DNA of 40,483 nt from Rhodospirillaceae bacterium UBA3470 (GCA_002378125.1 DFRF01000171.1:1-40483), one strand, 5' to 3'. Counted from the first letter of the stretch, positions 15,769-24,418 are shown. Translations and numbers: made by a program. The notes: generated from the letters alone by a model not told the origin.

Positions 15769-16134
15769 TTAGAGAAGGCCAATTTGAGTGAACTTCGCCT
15801 GAATAATATCACTATCGAAGGGTTTCATAATGAATTCATTCGCCCCACACTCGATCGCCTTTTGAATATACTTGATTTCAGTCTCCGTGGTGCAGCAAAC
15901 AACCGCGGGCGCATCGCCTCCGGACAGTTTCCTTAGTTCGATAAGAAACTCCATACCGTCCAGTACGGGCATGTCCCAGTCCAACAATACGACATCTGGC
16001 AACTGCGCTTTACAGGCATCCAATGCTTCCGTCCCATCGGCGGCCTCAGAAGTATCAAATCGCAGCCCTTGGAGTATCTTCCTAGCGACCATACGGATGA
16101 CTTTGGAGTCTTCAACAATCAGGCACGACTTCAT
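15769..16134 (-). CDS. Single-domain CheY-like response regulator
   Basis: A stand-alone receiver of 121 residues. It starts MKSCLIVEDSKVIRMVARKI with acidic Glu8-Asp9. The phospho-acceptor is Asp52 in VVLLDWDMPVLDGMEFL, the switch Thr is in CCTTETEIKYI, and the conserved Lys is in NEFIMKPFDSDII. There is no output domain, so it acts by protein contact, like CheY, DivK or CpdR. Its location between ctrA and chpT suggests that it takes or drains phosphate in the same phosphorelay, or links it to motility, but the sequence is not specific enough to call it DivK or CpdR. ATG 16134 is the only sensible start. A 253-bp gap separates it from chpT upstream on the same strand. Confidence 0.88.
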   Translation of the reverse strand: MKSCLIVEDSKVIRMVARKILQGLRFDTSEAADGTEALDACKAQLPDVVLLDWDMPVLDGMEFLIELRKLSGGDAPAVVCCTTETEIKYIQKAIECGANEFIMKPFDSDIIQAKFTQIGLL

Positions 16135-16194
16135 GGTTTATCGGGGCGTATTTTCCTGTTGGCTTGATCTCATTATTCCCAATCCGCCCAAATT

Positions 16195-16214
16195 CACATC
16201 AAACCATTGATGTG
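16195..16214. promoter_or_regulatory. Perfect 8-bp inverted repeat upstream of the response regulator
   Basis: CACATCAA-ACCA-TTGATGTG is a perfect 20-bp hairpin or palindrome, 60 bp upstream of the response-regulator start at 16134 (minus strand) and 174 bp beyond the chpT stop. No U-tract follows on either strand, so an operator is more likely than a terminator. The rest of the 16135-16387 gap is A/T-rich and shows no gene. Confidence 0.45.
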
Positions 16215-16387
16215 GGCACGGAGCCAGTTGATTATGCTGATGCTCACTGGGGGTAGCAATAACAAGCACACCTTGAAATGCACACAATCTCATCATTGGA
16301 CATCATCTTCACCATTGCTCTCAACAAACGTACGTTTTCTCGAACCGCCATTGAGATAATTTGTGTTAGTTAGAAATTCAAAGCGTA

Positions 16388-17074
16388 TCAAGGCGGTATA
16401 AGGGACGCATAATCGACCCGGCCCGCCGTTTCCGCAGCTTCAATCTGGAAACCCTGTCCAGCCGCCAATCGGGCGCCGAAGTAGGCGGCCACATTCCGCG
16501 CTGTCAGGACATCAGGTGAACAGTTCTCATTCAGCGCATTGAGCGTCCCATCTGGCACCCGTGCGCCCTGGCCCGTCGCCGATGTCGCAAGGCCAAGTCC
16601 TTCCGGGTAGCGTCTGACCTGTATCGCGACCTCACCACCTCTTGGCAGGCATTCCTCGGCCATCATGGAGAGGATCATCAAGACCTTGATAGGTCGTGAT
16701 CCAACATCCCCCACCGCCATTAATGCATTATCGTTGGGCCACACAAGGGTCGATTTGGAATCCGCAAACCATCCAGCTACCAACATACCGGCGTCCACCA
16801 GCGATAATTCCCCTTGCCTCCCGCCGCCCAGACCAAAAGCAGCGCGGAAGAAATCAAGCCGCCGGGTCAATCGGTCGGCGCTTTGTTTAAGCAAATGCGC
16901 TGCATCTTCGTCGCTGCCCGGCTCGGCCATGAACTCGATCCCCGTGTTTACAGCACTGACGGCGCCGACAAGGTCATGGAAGAGACGCGAATTCAACAAT
17001 TGTGCCGTTTTGAGATCGATCTGCACCTGGCATACCCCCATCAGATTATTGAGCATGACGGCCTGATATAGCAT
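16388..17074 (-). CDS. chpT: Histidine phosphotransferase ChpT
   Basis: Protein of 228 residues with the ChpT layout: an N-terminal dimerising helical hairpin with the phospho-accepting His33 in LNSRLFHDLVGAVSAVNTGI, followed by a degenerate Bergerat-like ATPase fold without a proper ATP site. In Caulobacter ChpT passes phosphate from the CckA kinase to CtrA and CpdR. The motif HDLVG plus SAVNTGIE is the characteristic stretch, and the presence of ctrA within 1 kb supports the call. Several starts are possible (residues 1, 7 and 12 are Met), and the first has no clear Shine-Dalgarno. The cckA kinase gene is not in the window. Confidence 0.85.
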   Translation of the reverse strand: MLYQAVMLNNLMGVCQVQIDLKTAQLLNSRLFHDLVGAVSAVNTGIEFMAEPGSDEDAAHLLKQSADRLTRRLDFFRAAFGLGGGRQGELSLVDAGMLVAGWFADSKSTLVWPNDNALMAVGDVGSRPIKVLMILSMMAEECLPRGGEVAIQVRRYPEGLGLATSATGQGARVPDGTLNALNENCSPDVLTARNVAAYFGARLAAGQGFQIEAAETAGRVDYASLIPP

Positions 17075-17295
17075 GAACTTTTACATTATAATCTTTTGGG
17101 ATCAATGTACGCTACAATTGGGACAGTCCACCGCAACTATTGTGATGTAATTCCCCACAAATTGTTTCATTTAAGAAAATGAGCATCTTGAGAAAATGAG
17201 AATCTCTGGTATACGACATCCAAGGGTATTTTGCCTGGTCTAATACCGGTCAAAGTGCAGAAAAAAAGCATTTTGGTCTTTGGGAGTGACGCTAA
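17075..17295. promoter_or_regulatory. Divergent region between chpT and the NAD-formate dehydrogenase operon
   Basis: A 221-bp A/T-rich gap that must hold promoters for chpT (leftward) and fdsBA (rightward). A short direct repeat, GAGAAAATGAG next to AAGAAAATGAG, is at about 17175-17205. The fdsB start is preceded by GGGAG at 9 nt spacing. No sigma-54 type element or clear operator was seen. Confidence 0.4.
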
Positions 17296-18975
17296 ATGTC
17301 TACCACGACAACCCTCGAACGCCCCCGCCATGGTGGACGGTCATCATTTCACCCCAAGGGCCGGCAAGTCGAAGACAAGGCGGTGTATGAGGTTCGCGAA
17401 CTACTGGGCGACCGACCGCGTCGACGGGACCTTTTGATCGAGTATTTGCACCTCATCCAGGATTTCTACAAGCAACTATCCGCCGCCCATCTCGCTGCCC
17501 TGGCCAGCGAGATGAAGCTCGCCATGACGGAGGTATATGAAGTCGCCACCTTCTATCATCATTTTGATGTAGTCAGGGAAGGCGAAACGGCGCCGCCGGC
17601 GCTGACCATCCGCGTATGCGACGGCATTACCTGCGAGATGATGGGCGCCCCATCCCTGCTCGAAGAACTGATGGCGCGCTATGGCGCAGGAACGGACGTA
17701 CGCGTCGTCCATGCACCGTGCGTTGGGGCCTGCGACCGCGCCCCCGTGGCAGTGGTCGGGCAACGTCAGGTTCACTACGCCAACACAGCTCGCGTCGCCG
17801 ACGCCGCAGACGCCGGCAACACGAGCGCGGACCTCCCAGACTACATCGACCTGGACGCCTCTAGGGCGGAAGGTGGCTATGTGGTTTGGAACGCCTGTCG
17901 GAATGGTGAACGTGACCGTGACGATGTAATCAACGCCGTCGACCAATCCGGCCTTCGCGGACTTGGCGGCGCGGGCTTCCCGACCGCTCGAAAATGGGGC
18001 TTCCTAAAGGGCGCGCCGAAGCCGCGACTGATCGCCATCAATGCGGATGAAGGTGAGCCCGGCACGTTTAAAGACCGCTATTGCTTTGAGACGGATCCGC
18101 ACCGCGTGTTGGAAGGCATCCTAATTGCCGCATGGGCCGTGGAGGCGGAAGCCGCATACATCTATCTTCGCGACGAATATCCGCAGTGCCGGAACCTGCT
18201 CCTGAAGGAGATCGCGCGACTGGAATCCGAGGACATGACCGGCGGCATTTCGCTTCATCTGCGGCGCGGCGCCGGCGCCTACATCTGCGGTGAGGAATCA
18301 GCCATGCTTGAGAGCATTGAGGGCAAGCGCGGCCTACCGCGCAACCGCCCGCCCTTCCCGGCGCAGGAAGGCCTGTTCAAGCGGCCGACATTGATCAATA
18401 ACGTGGAAACCATGTTCTGGCTTCGCGATATCGTCGCCAACGGGCCTGATTGGTATCAAGATCAAGGCCGCCCACACTTCTATTCCGTGTCCGGTCGGAT
18501 CAAGGAGCCTGGCGTCAAATTGGCGCCGGCAGGTGTGACCGTCCGCGAGCTCATTGAGGACTACTGCGGCGGTATGCAGGACGGCCACTCCTTCAAGGCA
18601 TACCTGCCAGGCGGCGCCTCCGGGGGCCTTTTGCCTGCAGACAAGGGGGATGCCCCCCTAGATTTCGGCGCGCTCGACGAATACGGGTGTTTCATTGGCT
18701 CGTCCGCCGTTGTTGTGTTCTCGGAACAGGATGACGTGCGTGCCATCTGCCGAAACCTGATCCACTTCTTTGAATATGAGAGCTGCGGGCAATGCACGCC
18801 GTGCCGGGTCGGTTGCGAGAAAATGTTAAAGTTGATCAACGCCCCCAACTGGGACGAAAATCTGATTTCGGAGTTGAGTGCCGCCATGCGGGATGCTTCC
18901 ATATGTGGGTTGGGTCAGGCGGCCCCAAACCCGGTGGAGAGCGCGCTGCGTTTCTTTGCGGAGGATGTGAAATGA
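17296..18975 (+). CDS. fdsB: NAD-dependent formate dehydrogenase, NuoE-NuoF fusion (beta) subunit
   Basis: Diaphorase subunit of 559 residues. The NuoE-like part (residues 1-170) has the thioredoxin-fold [2Fe-2S] ligands Cys108, Cys113, Cys142 and Cys146. The NuoF-like part has the FMN/NADH motif GLGGAGFPT at 222-230, NADEGEPGTFKDRY near 249, GAGAYICGEESAMLESIEGK near 326 and a C-terminal [4Fe-4S] site, Cys497/500/503 and Cys537. It takes electrons from the catalytic subunit and reduces NAD+ in the cytoplasm. In Rhodobacter FdsG and FdsB are separate; the fused form of about 570 residues resembles the beta subunit of the tungsten FDH1 of Methylorubrum. It overlaps the next gene by 4 bp, so the two are co-translated. 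Confidence 0.94.
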   Translation: MSTTTTLERPRHGGRSSFHPKGRQVEDKAVYEVRELLGDRPRRRDLLIEYLHLIQDFYKQLSAAHLAALASEMKLAMTEVYEVATFYHHFDVVREGETAPPALTIRVCDGITCEMMGAPSLLEELMARYGAGTDVRVVHAPCVGACDRAPVAVVGQRQVHYANTARVADAADAGNTSADLPDYIDLDASRAEGGYVVWNACRNGERDRDDVINAVDQSGLRGLGGAGFPTARKWGFLKGAPKPRLIAINADEGEPGTFKDRYCFETDPHRVLEGILIAAWAVEAEAAYIYLRDEYPQCRNLLLKEIARLESEDMTGGISLHLRRGAGAYICGEESAMLESIEGKRGLPRNRPPFPAQEGLFKRPTLINNVETMFWLRDIVANGPDWYQDQGRPHFYSVSGRIKEPGVKLAPAGVTVRELIEDYCGGMQDGHSFKAYLPGGASGGLLPADKGDAPLDFGALDEYGCFIGSSAVVVFSEQDDVRAICRNLIHFFEYESCGQCTPCRVGCEKMLKLINAPNWDENLISELSAAMRDASICGLGQAAPNPVESALRFFAEDVK

Positions 18976-21746
18976 GCGATACGGTTTCCTTCACCATGGA
19001 CGGTGAAGAGATCGAGGCCCAGACCGACGAAACTATCTGGGAGATTGCCAAACGGCGCGGCAACACGATCCCGCACCTATGCCACCGCGACAAACCAGGC
19101 TACCGCCCCGACGCGAACTGCCGCGCCTGTATGGTTGAGATCGAAGGTGAACGCGTGTTGGCTCCCTCGTGCCGACGCACGCCAACCCCGGGCATGAAGG
19201 TGACGACCAATAACGAACGCGCCAAGACGGCGCGAAAAATGGTCCTCGAACTACTCCTTGCTGATCAGCCAGAGAAAGTGAGGGCCCATGATCCGGATTC
19301 GCTCTTGTGGCATTGGATCGACGACACCGGGCTCGGTGGCAGCCGGTTCCCAGCGCGCAACGAGACGCCGGTCCAAGACACGTCTCATTCTGCCATGTCC
19401 GTAAACCTGGACGCGTGCATCCACTGCAATCTTTGCGTACGCGCCTGCCGGGAGGTCCAGGTCAACGACGTCATCGGCATGGCGCACCGGGGCGCAGAAA
19501 GCCAAATCGTCTTCGATATGAACGATCCCATGGGCGACAGCACATGTGTGGCCTGTGGCGAATGTGTGCAGGCCTGTCCCACGGGGGCGCTTATGCCGAA
19601 GGCCCTGCTTGATGACGATCAGGTCTTCAAGGGCGGCGCCACGGGGTCGACGAATTCCCTCTGCCCCTATTGCGGTGTCGGCTGTCAGCTCACCTTCCAT
19701 ACCAAGGACGGCGACATCCTCTACGTCGAAGGCCGCGACGGACCGGCCAACCAGAACCGATTATGCGTAAAAGGTCGCTTCGGTTTTGATTACGCTGGCC
19801 ACCCGCACCGACTGACCAAACCGCTGATCCGCAAAGAAGGCGTCGCAAAGGATGGCCACGACAAAGTTGACCCCGCCAACCCTTTTACCCATTTCCGGGA
19901 AGCGACCTGGGAAGAGGCGCTGGATTTTACGGCGTCGGGCCTGAAGACCATTCGGGACCGCGACGGTTCATCGGCGTTAGCCGGGTTCGGATCCGCTAAG
20001 GGCTCCAACGAAGAGGCCTACTTGGTCCAGAAACTAGTCCGCCAGGGATTCGGAACCAACAACGTCGACCATTGCACGCGTTTGTGTCATGCGTCGTCGG
20101 TGGCGGCGCTTATGGAAGGCGTCAACTCCGGCGCGGTGACAGCGCCATTCACGGCAGCGAACGATTCTGATTGTATAATTGTTATCGGCGCGCGCCCCAC
20201 CCAGAACCATCCGGTGGCCGCGACCTACCTAAAGGGGGCGTCGAAGCGCGGTGCGACACTTATTGTCATGGACCCCCGCGGCCAGGACCTGACACGACAC
20301 GCTGACCATATGCTGCAGTTCAAACCAGGCACCGATGTAGCATTGTTGGGCGCCATGATCCACACCATCATCGAAGAAGGACTGGTCGACAAACAGTATG
20401 TTCAGGCCATGACCGAAGGGTTCCAGGCCATTAAGGAGAACGCCCAGAACTTTGCCCCGGAGAAGATGGCGGAGGTCTGCGGCATCGATGCCGAGACCAT
20501 CCGGACCGTGGCGCGCACCTATGCCACCGCGGAACGTTCCATCATCTTCTGGGGCATGGGCATCTCCCAACATGTTCACGGCACCGACAACGCGCGTTGC
20601 CTGATTACGCTTTCCATGATCACCGGTCAAGTCGGTCGCCCTGGCACAGGCCTGCATCCACTGCGAGGCCAGAACAACGTTCAGGGCGCCTCGGATGCCG
20701 GCCTCATTCCCATGGTCTATCCCGACTACAAATCAGTCGAGTCGGATGACATACGCGCGATCTACGAAGAGGAATGGAACACGGAGTTAGACAACAAGAA
20801 GGGGCTGACGGTCGTTGAGATCATGGATGCCGTCCACGCCGGCCAAATTAAGGGTATCTACATCATGGGTGAGAACCCCGCTATGTCCGATCCAAACGTG
20901 CAGCATGCCCGGGACGGATTGGCCATGTTGGAGCATCTGGTCGTTCAGGATATCTTTATGACCGAGACGTGCTTTCATGCAGATGTTATCCTGCCAGCGT
21001 CCGCATTCCCCGAGAAAACAGGCACCTTCTCCAACACCAATCGTCAAGTGCAACTTGCCCGACCAGCCATCTCAATGCCTGGCGATGCACGCCAGGACTG
21101 GTGGATCATTCAAGAGATCGCCAACCGTATCGGCCTGGAATGGAACTATACGGGCCCTGCCGATGTTTTCAACGAGATGAAACGGACTATGAAGTCCCTG
21201 GACAACATCACCTGGGAACGGCTTGAGCGCGAAGACGCCGTCACCTATCCCTGCGACGCGGAGGACCAGCCCGGCAACGACATCATCTTCGGCGAAGGCT
21301 TCCCAACGGAAACAGGTCGCGCCAAACTGGTGGCCGCACAACTGACGCCACCTGACGAATTGCCAGATGACGATTATCCCCTGGTCCTGACCACCGGCCG
21401 CATGCTTGAGCATTGGCACACGGGGGCCATGACCCGGCGCGCCGAAACCTTAAATGGCTTGGAGTCCATCCCGGTTGTCAGCATCAACCCCCACCAAATG
21501 GGCGAAATGGGTGTCGGCCCGGGCGATACAGTCCGCGTCGAAAGCCGCCGGGGCGCACTGGATATCCAGGTCCGTGCTGATAGGGACGTACCCGACGGCA
21601 TGGTCTTCATCCCGTTCTGCTTCCATGAGGCGGCGGCAAATATCCTGACGAATCCGCAATTGGACCCAGTCGGCAAGATCCCTGAGTTTAAGTTCTGTGC
21701 CGTGCGGGTGACGCCAGCGGGAGAAACCGCCGTAGCGGCGGAATAA
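18972..21746 (+). CDS. fdsA: NAD-dependent formate dehydrogenase, catalytic (alpha) subunit
   Basis: Mo/W-bis-MGD formate dehydrogenase of 924 residues. An N-terminal [2Fe-2S] domain has Cys37, Cys50, Cys53 and Cys67, then a two-cluster ferredoxin region (Cys149/152/155/159 and Cys192/195/198/202), then the MopB [4Fe-4S] site Cys231/234/238/265. The metal ligand is Cys372 with His373 in DHCTRLCHASSVAAL, so no selenocysteine is needed. GTGLHPLRGQNNVQGASDAG near 560 is a cytosolic FDH signature. There is no Tat signal. The NuoG-like His-Cys cluster motif (HxxxCxxCxxxxxC) is absent between the first two parts. ATG 18972 overlaps the beta-subunit stop. The enzyme oxidises formate to CO2 and may run in reverse. 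Tungsten is suggested by the tup genes in the window. Confidence 0.94.
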   Translation: MSDTVSFTMDGEEIEAQTDETIWEIAKRRGNTIPHLCHRDKPGYRPDANCRACMVEIEGERVLAPSCRRTPTPGMKVTTNNERAKTARKMVLELLLADQPEKVRAHDPDSLLWHWIDDTGLGGSRFPARNETPVQDTSHSAMSVNLDACIHCNLCVRACREVQVNDVIGMAHRGAESQIVFDMNDPMGDSTCVACGECVQACPTGALMPKALLDDDQVFKGGATGSTNSLCPYCGVGCQLTFHTKDGDILYVEGRDGPANQNRLCVKGRFGFDYAGHPHRLTKPLIRKEGVAKDGHDKVDPANPFTHFREATWEEALDFTASGLKTIRDRDGSSALAGFGSAKGSNEEAYLVQKLVRQGFGTNNVDHCTRLCHASSVAALMEGVNSGAVTAPFTAANDSDCIIVIGARPTQNHPVAATYLKGASKRGATLIVMDPRGQDLTRHADHMLQFKPGTDVALLGAMIHTIIEEGLVDKQYVQAMTEGFQAIKENAQNFAPEKMAEVCGIDAETIRTVARTYATAERSIIFWGMGISQHVHGTDNARCLITLSMITGQVGRPGTGLHPLRGQNNVQGASDAGLIPMVYPDYKSVESDDIRAIYEEEWNTELDNKKGLTVVEIMDAVHAGQIKGIYIMGENPAMSDPNVQHARDGLAMLEHLVVQDIFMTETCFHADVILPASAFPEKTGTFSNTNRQVQLARPAISMPGDARQDWWIIQEIANRIGLEWNYTGPADVFNEMKRTMKSLDNITWERLEREDAVTYPCDAEDQPGNDIIFGEGFPTETGRAKLVAAQLTPPDELPDDDYPLVLTTGRMLEHWHTGAMTRRAETLNGLESIPVVSINPHQMGEMGVGPGDTVRVESRRGALDIQVRADRDVPDGMVFIPFCFHEAAANILTNPQLDPVGKIPEFKFCAVRVTPAGETAVAAE

Positions 21747-21752
21747 GTCCGC
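21738..21752 (+). terminator. Short hairpin at the fdsA stop codon, weak terminator candidate
   Basis: GCGGA-ATAAG-TCCGC forms a 5-bp stem overlapping the TAA stop. It is followed by TTAGGCGAAATTTATCCC rather than a clean T-run. Convergent transcription from the 21799 gene would need some termination in this 52-bp gap, but the signal is weak. Confidence 0.25.
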
Positions 21753-21798
21753 TTAGGCGAAATTTATCCCTCGTAGGCCTTGGCGTCGGGATTTTTCA

Positions 21799-22026
21799 CT
21801 ATGATTGGGAGTCTAAGACATAACTAATCATGGCGCTTGTGTCGCGTAATTCGTAGTCGCAGTCATGGAATTTCTCAATCTCATCATATTGATCGTCGCT
21901 AGCTTCCACCATTTTGAGCAAGGTTTCGTCCAACTGCGTAAGACCCTTTTTCATCAATTCCAAATACTGGCTACCAAAGTCCATGATGATGTTCCGCTCG
22001 ATCTGCTTGCGCAGTTTGAGTGACAT
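21799..22026 (-). CDS. Hypothetical small protein, 75 residues
   Basis: Acidic, mostly helical small protein. Visible features are an N-terminal basic helix (MSLKLRKQIERNIIMDFGSQ), LELMKKGLTQLDETLLKMVE, then an acidic stretch DDQYDEIEKFHDCDYELRD and a hydrophobic tail. No family was recognised and there is no signal peptide or membrane segment. It starts 21 bp after the amidohydrolase stop on the same strand, so it is probably the last gene of that unit. Met15 is an alternative start. It meets the fdsBA operon tail to tail. The ordinary codon composition supports a real gene, but not strongly. Confidence 0.5.
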   Translation of the reverse strand: MSLKLRKQIERNIIMDFGSQYLELMKKGLTQLDETLLKMVEASDDQYDEIEKFHDCDYELRDTSAMISYVLDSQS

Positions 22027-22047
22027 CGGACCACTGATCGATCAGGC

Positions 22048-23067
22048 CTAAAGCCCCAAACGATAAAATCGATTGGCCGTATCGTGGAACAGCGCTGCCC
22101 GCTCATCAAAACTGAAGTCGTCGGTCAATCGCTTGAACGAATTCCACAGGGCATTGTAGCTGCAGCTTATTTTATCGACGGGAAAGTTCGATTCAAACAT
22201 GCAGCGGTCTACGCCGAAACAAGAGATCGCGTGATCATAAAATCGCCGAGTTGCCTCCATTAGCGTGCTGCTGTCTGGTGGACGGTCTTGATATTCCCAA
22301 CCAAAACCGTTGATGTCCATGTTAATACCGCCCAGCTTGGCATGGACGTTCGGACAGCCCGCCAGTTCGACGACGTCGCCTTTCCAGACCTCGAAAATTT
22401 CATCCTGCTTCCCAGCGTAGGGGCCGACACCGAGGGGGCCGCCGAAATGGTTTAGAACAATCCGAGTATTAGGAAACGTGCGAGCAAGGTCGATGAGTTC
22501 GGTGATCTGACTATGGAAACACCAGGCTTCAAAGCTGAGATCACGCTTTTCTAGTTCGGGGAAGCCCTCGCGAAACTTAGGATCCATATAAGCATGCGGG
22601 CAGGTGACGAACCGGCCATTGCGGATCCCCTCATCCGCATCCCAATTGGCCTGATCGCGAATGCCACGAAAGCGCCCGCCACCAGCCACAGCCAAGGCAT
22701 CCAGGACCTCACCCACAGCGGCACCTAGGCACAGATCGGCATTGCCAATAAGTCCGGCGCCGATTCGCGTTGCGCCGTACATTCCAGAAGCACTCATGGC
22801 GGCGATACCGTTGGCAAACTCCATCTCGCCGACCGAGCGCAAACCTTCTGGGCCGTCGTTTTTGTACATGGTACCGCATTCGATAAAGACGGTGGCAACA
22901 ATGTTGTGTCCGGCGCCCAAATCCGCCTGAAACTCATCCATTAGGTAACGTGGAGATACTCCATCGGGACGGAACTCCCACAGGTGATGATGAGGGTCTA
23001 TGATGGGGAGATGCGGCGCTAGCGTCTCCTCGACGGAAAGCGCCAACCAATCCTGATTGGTCGACAT
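22048..23067 (-). CDS. Amidohydrolase-family (Amidohydro_2) metal-dependent hydrolase or decarboxylase
   Basis: TIM-barrel protein of 339 residues. The N-terminal metal motif is in LPIIDPHHHLWEF (residues 20-32), followed by YLMDEFQADLGAGHNIVATV, then strand-end residues in FEAWCFHSQITELIDLAR and RIVLNHFGGPLGVGPY, and the last metal/substrate region in DRCMFESNFPVDK. This is the 2-pyrone-4,6-dicarboxylate hydrolase / lactonase-like branch, which includes lactonases and decarboxylases of small cyclic acids. It lies downstream of the formate dehydrogenase genes on the same strand, 62 bp after a 45-residue membrane-protein gene, so co-transcription is possible. The link to formate is not obvious. 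Substrate not recognisable. Confidence 0.87.
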   Translation of the reverse strand: MSTNQDWLALSVEETLAPHLPIIDPHHHLWEFRPDGVSPRYLMDEFQADLGAGHNIVATVFIECGTMYKNDGPEGLRSVGEMEFANGIAAMSASGMYGATRIGAGLIGNADLCLGAAVGEVLDALAVAGGGRFRGIRDQANWDADEGIRNGRFVTCPHAYMDPKFREGFPELEKRDLSFEAWCFHSQITELIDLARTFPNTRIVLNHFGGPLGVGPYAGKQDEIFEVWKGDVVELAGCPNVHAKLGGINMDINGFGWEYQDRPPDSSTLMEATRRFYDHAISCFGVDRCMFESNFPVDKISCSYNALWNSFKRLTDDFSFDERAALFHDTANRFYRLGL

Positions 23068-23129
23068 ATCTTATGCCTCGCGGTGAATAACCTTCACCGC
23101 GTCAGCGTATACTCGACATAACGTCGGCG

Positions 23130-23267
23130 CTAGAGCCGCGTGCTGGACGACGAAAATTTTTCTCCCGCCGTCATGTTGGTGCTGGTCATCACGATGCCCG
23201 CAACCACGGCTATTACAACTGCCGCGATAGTGCCCATCCAGAATGATTTCCACTTCTCTCCGGTCAT
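23130..23267 (-). CDS. 45-residue single-span membrane protein of the formate dehydrogenase operon
   Basis: A short gene just below the cytochrome b subunit. ATG 23267 is preceded by GGGGAG with 7-nt spacing, and TAG is at 23130-23132. The product starts MTGEKWKSFW, has one hydrophobic helix at about residues 11-27 (MGTIAAVVIAVVAGIVM), then a polar tail TSTNMTAGEKFSSSSTRL. A charged N-terminus before the helix favours N-in, C-out topology. It begins 18 bp after the FdoI-type stop, in the same orientation. Small single-helix subunits accompany many respiratory membrane complexes, so an accessory subunit of the periplasmic formate dehydrogenase is the natural guess. No family was recognised. 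Confidence 0.72.
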   Translation of the reverse strand: MTGEKWKSFWMGTIAAVVIAVVAGIVMTSTNMTAGEKFSSSSTRL

Positions 23268-23285
23268 CTCAATTCTCCCCGCCAC

Positions 23286-24377
23286 CTATTCCGCTGGTTG
23301 GCTCTCAGCACCTGCCGTAGCCTCATTATCCAGTTCCTCCACCCACAGACCATGGTGTTCTATTGCCCAGTTGCGGTCCACGTGGCCATCGGCAACCGCA
23401 TCGATAGCACCTTCCATGCCTAAAGATCCGATATAAATATGGGCGATGATAATGACGATCATGCCTATGCCGACGATCCCGTGCCACATGAGCGCGTACT
23501 GGGTTTCCTGTAGGGGGCTCAAGACCGTGGGGAAATCAAAGCCAAAGACATTGATGATCTTGAAAGTGCCGGCAAACATCTGCAGCTCAAACGGAAACAG
23601 TAGCGCCAGCCCCGACGTGGACAGCGATGCTCCACCCACTATCACAGACCAAAAGATTAGCTTTTGTCCTGCATTGAACCTCTTCGCAGGCGGATGCATG
23701 CCCTTGGCAAAGAGGCCCCCGCCTTTAGCTAGCCATTTGATGTCCGTGGGACCTGGAATGTTGTCCTTAACCCAAAGGATGAACATCATAACTATACCGA
23801 TCATAAAGGCCCAAGCGATATAGTTGTGCGCCATCTTTCCCCACATTGACACGGCCGCGAAGGCTTCCTTACCGATCAGCACCGGCATAAATAGCTTGCC
23901 GTATAGAACGTTTAGGCCTGTCAACGAGAGGATTATAAAGCTGGACGCAGTCATCCAGTGTGTGAACCGCTCCAAAGTGTTGAATCGTTCGATAGTTTGG
24001 CCTTCGGGATCCCGACCGGCGTCAATCTTGATTTTACCGCGAATGATGAAGAAGACGAACAAGACGAGAACCACGATGATCATAGCGGTGACACCCGTGC
24101 TGGCCATCTTACCGTTGCGGAAGGCCCGGAACTCGTCGCCATCCGATTGCACCAGCTGAGCAGCCTTTTTATCAGGAATGCTTACCGTACCGCGCACGCC
24201 CTTGCGAATGGCGCGCCAAAATTCTGCATCCGAGGTGCTGCCCGACCAGCCACCGGGGACCTGGCCACCAGATTGCGCAGCCGCGGGCTGCACGGACAAC
24301 ATCGGTGATCCAGTTAAACCGGCGAAAACAAGAATGCTCAAAACGGCCAAAAGGCGGCGCAGTTTCTTGCCTGTCAT
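23286..24377 (-). CDS. fdoI: Formate dehydrogenase cytochrome b (gamma) subunit
   Basis: Membrane di-haem cytochrome b of 363 residues, longer than E. coli FdoI (about 210). It has a cleavable-looking signal peptide (residues 1-35, ending QPAAAQ), a soluble stretch to about residue 92 (FWRAIRKGVRGTVSIPDKKA), then about five hydrophobic helices. Haem histidines are probably in LERFTHWMTASSFI, KMAHNYIAWAFM and LMWHGIVGIGMIVIIIAHIY. It anchors the periplasmic Fe-S and catalytic subunits and passes electrons to quinone. The extended periplasmic N-terminus is known for this subfamily. A GAGGG ribosome site precedes the start. It sits between a lipoprotein gene and the 45-aa membrane-protein gene. 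Confidence 0.93.
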   Translation of the reverse strand: MTGKKLRRLLAVLSILVFAGLTGSPMLSVQPAAAQSGGQVPGGWSGSTSDAEFWRAIRKGVRGTVSIPDKKAAQLVQSDGDEFRAFRNGKMASTGVTAMIIVVLVLFVFFIIRGKIKIDAGRDPEGQTIERFNTLERFTHWMTASSFIILSLTGLNVLYGKLFMPVLIGKEAFAAVSMWGKMAHNYIAWAFMIGIVMMFILWVKDNIPGPTDIKWLAKGGGLFAKGMHPPAKRFNAGQKLIFWSVIVGGASLSTSGLALLFPFELQMFAGTFKIINVFGFDFPTVLSPLQETQYALMWHGIVGIGMIVIIIAHIYIGSLGMEGAIDAVADGHVDRNWAIEHHGLWVEELDNEATAGAESQPAE

Positions 24378-24418
24378 GACATCATTCCCTCTTCTGTGCG
24401 TGCTCGTATGTTCACGTC

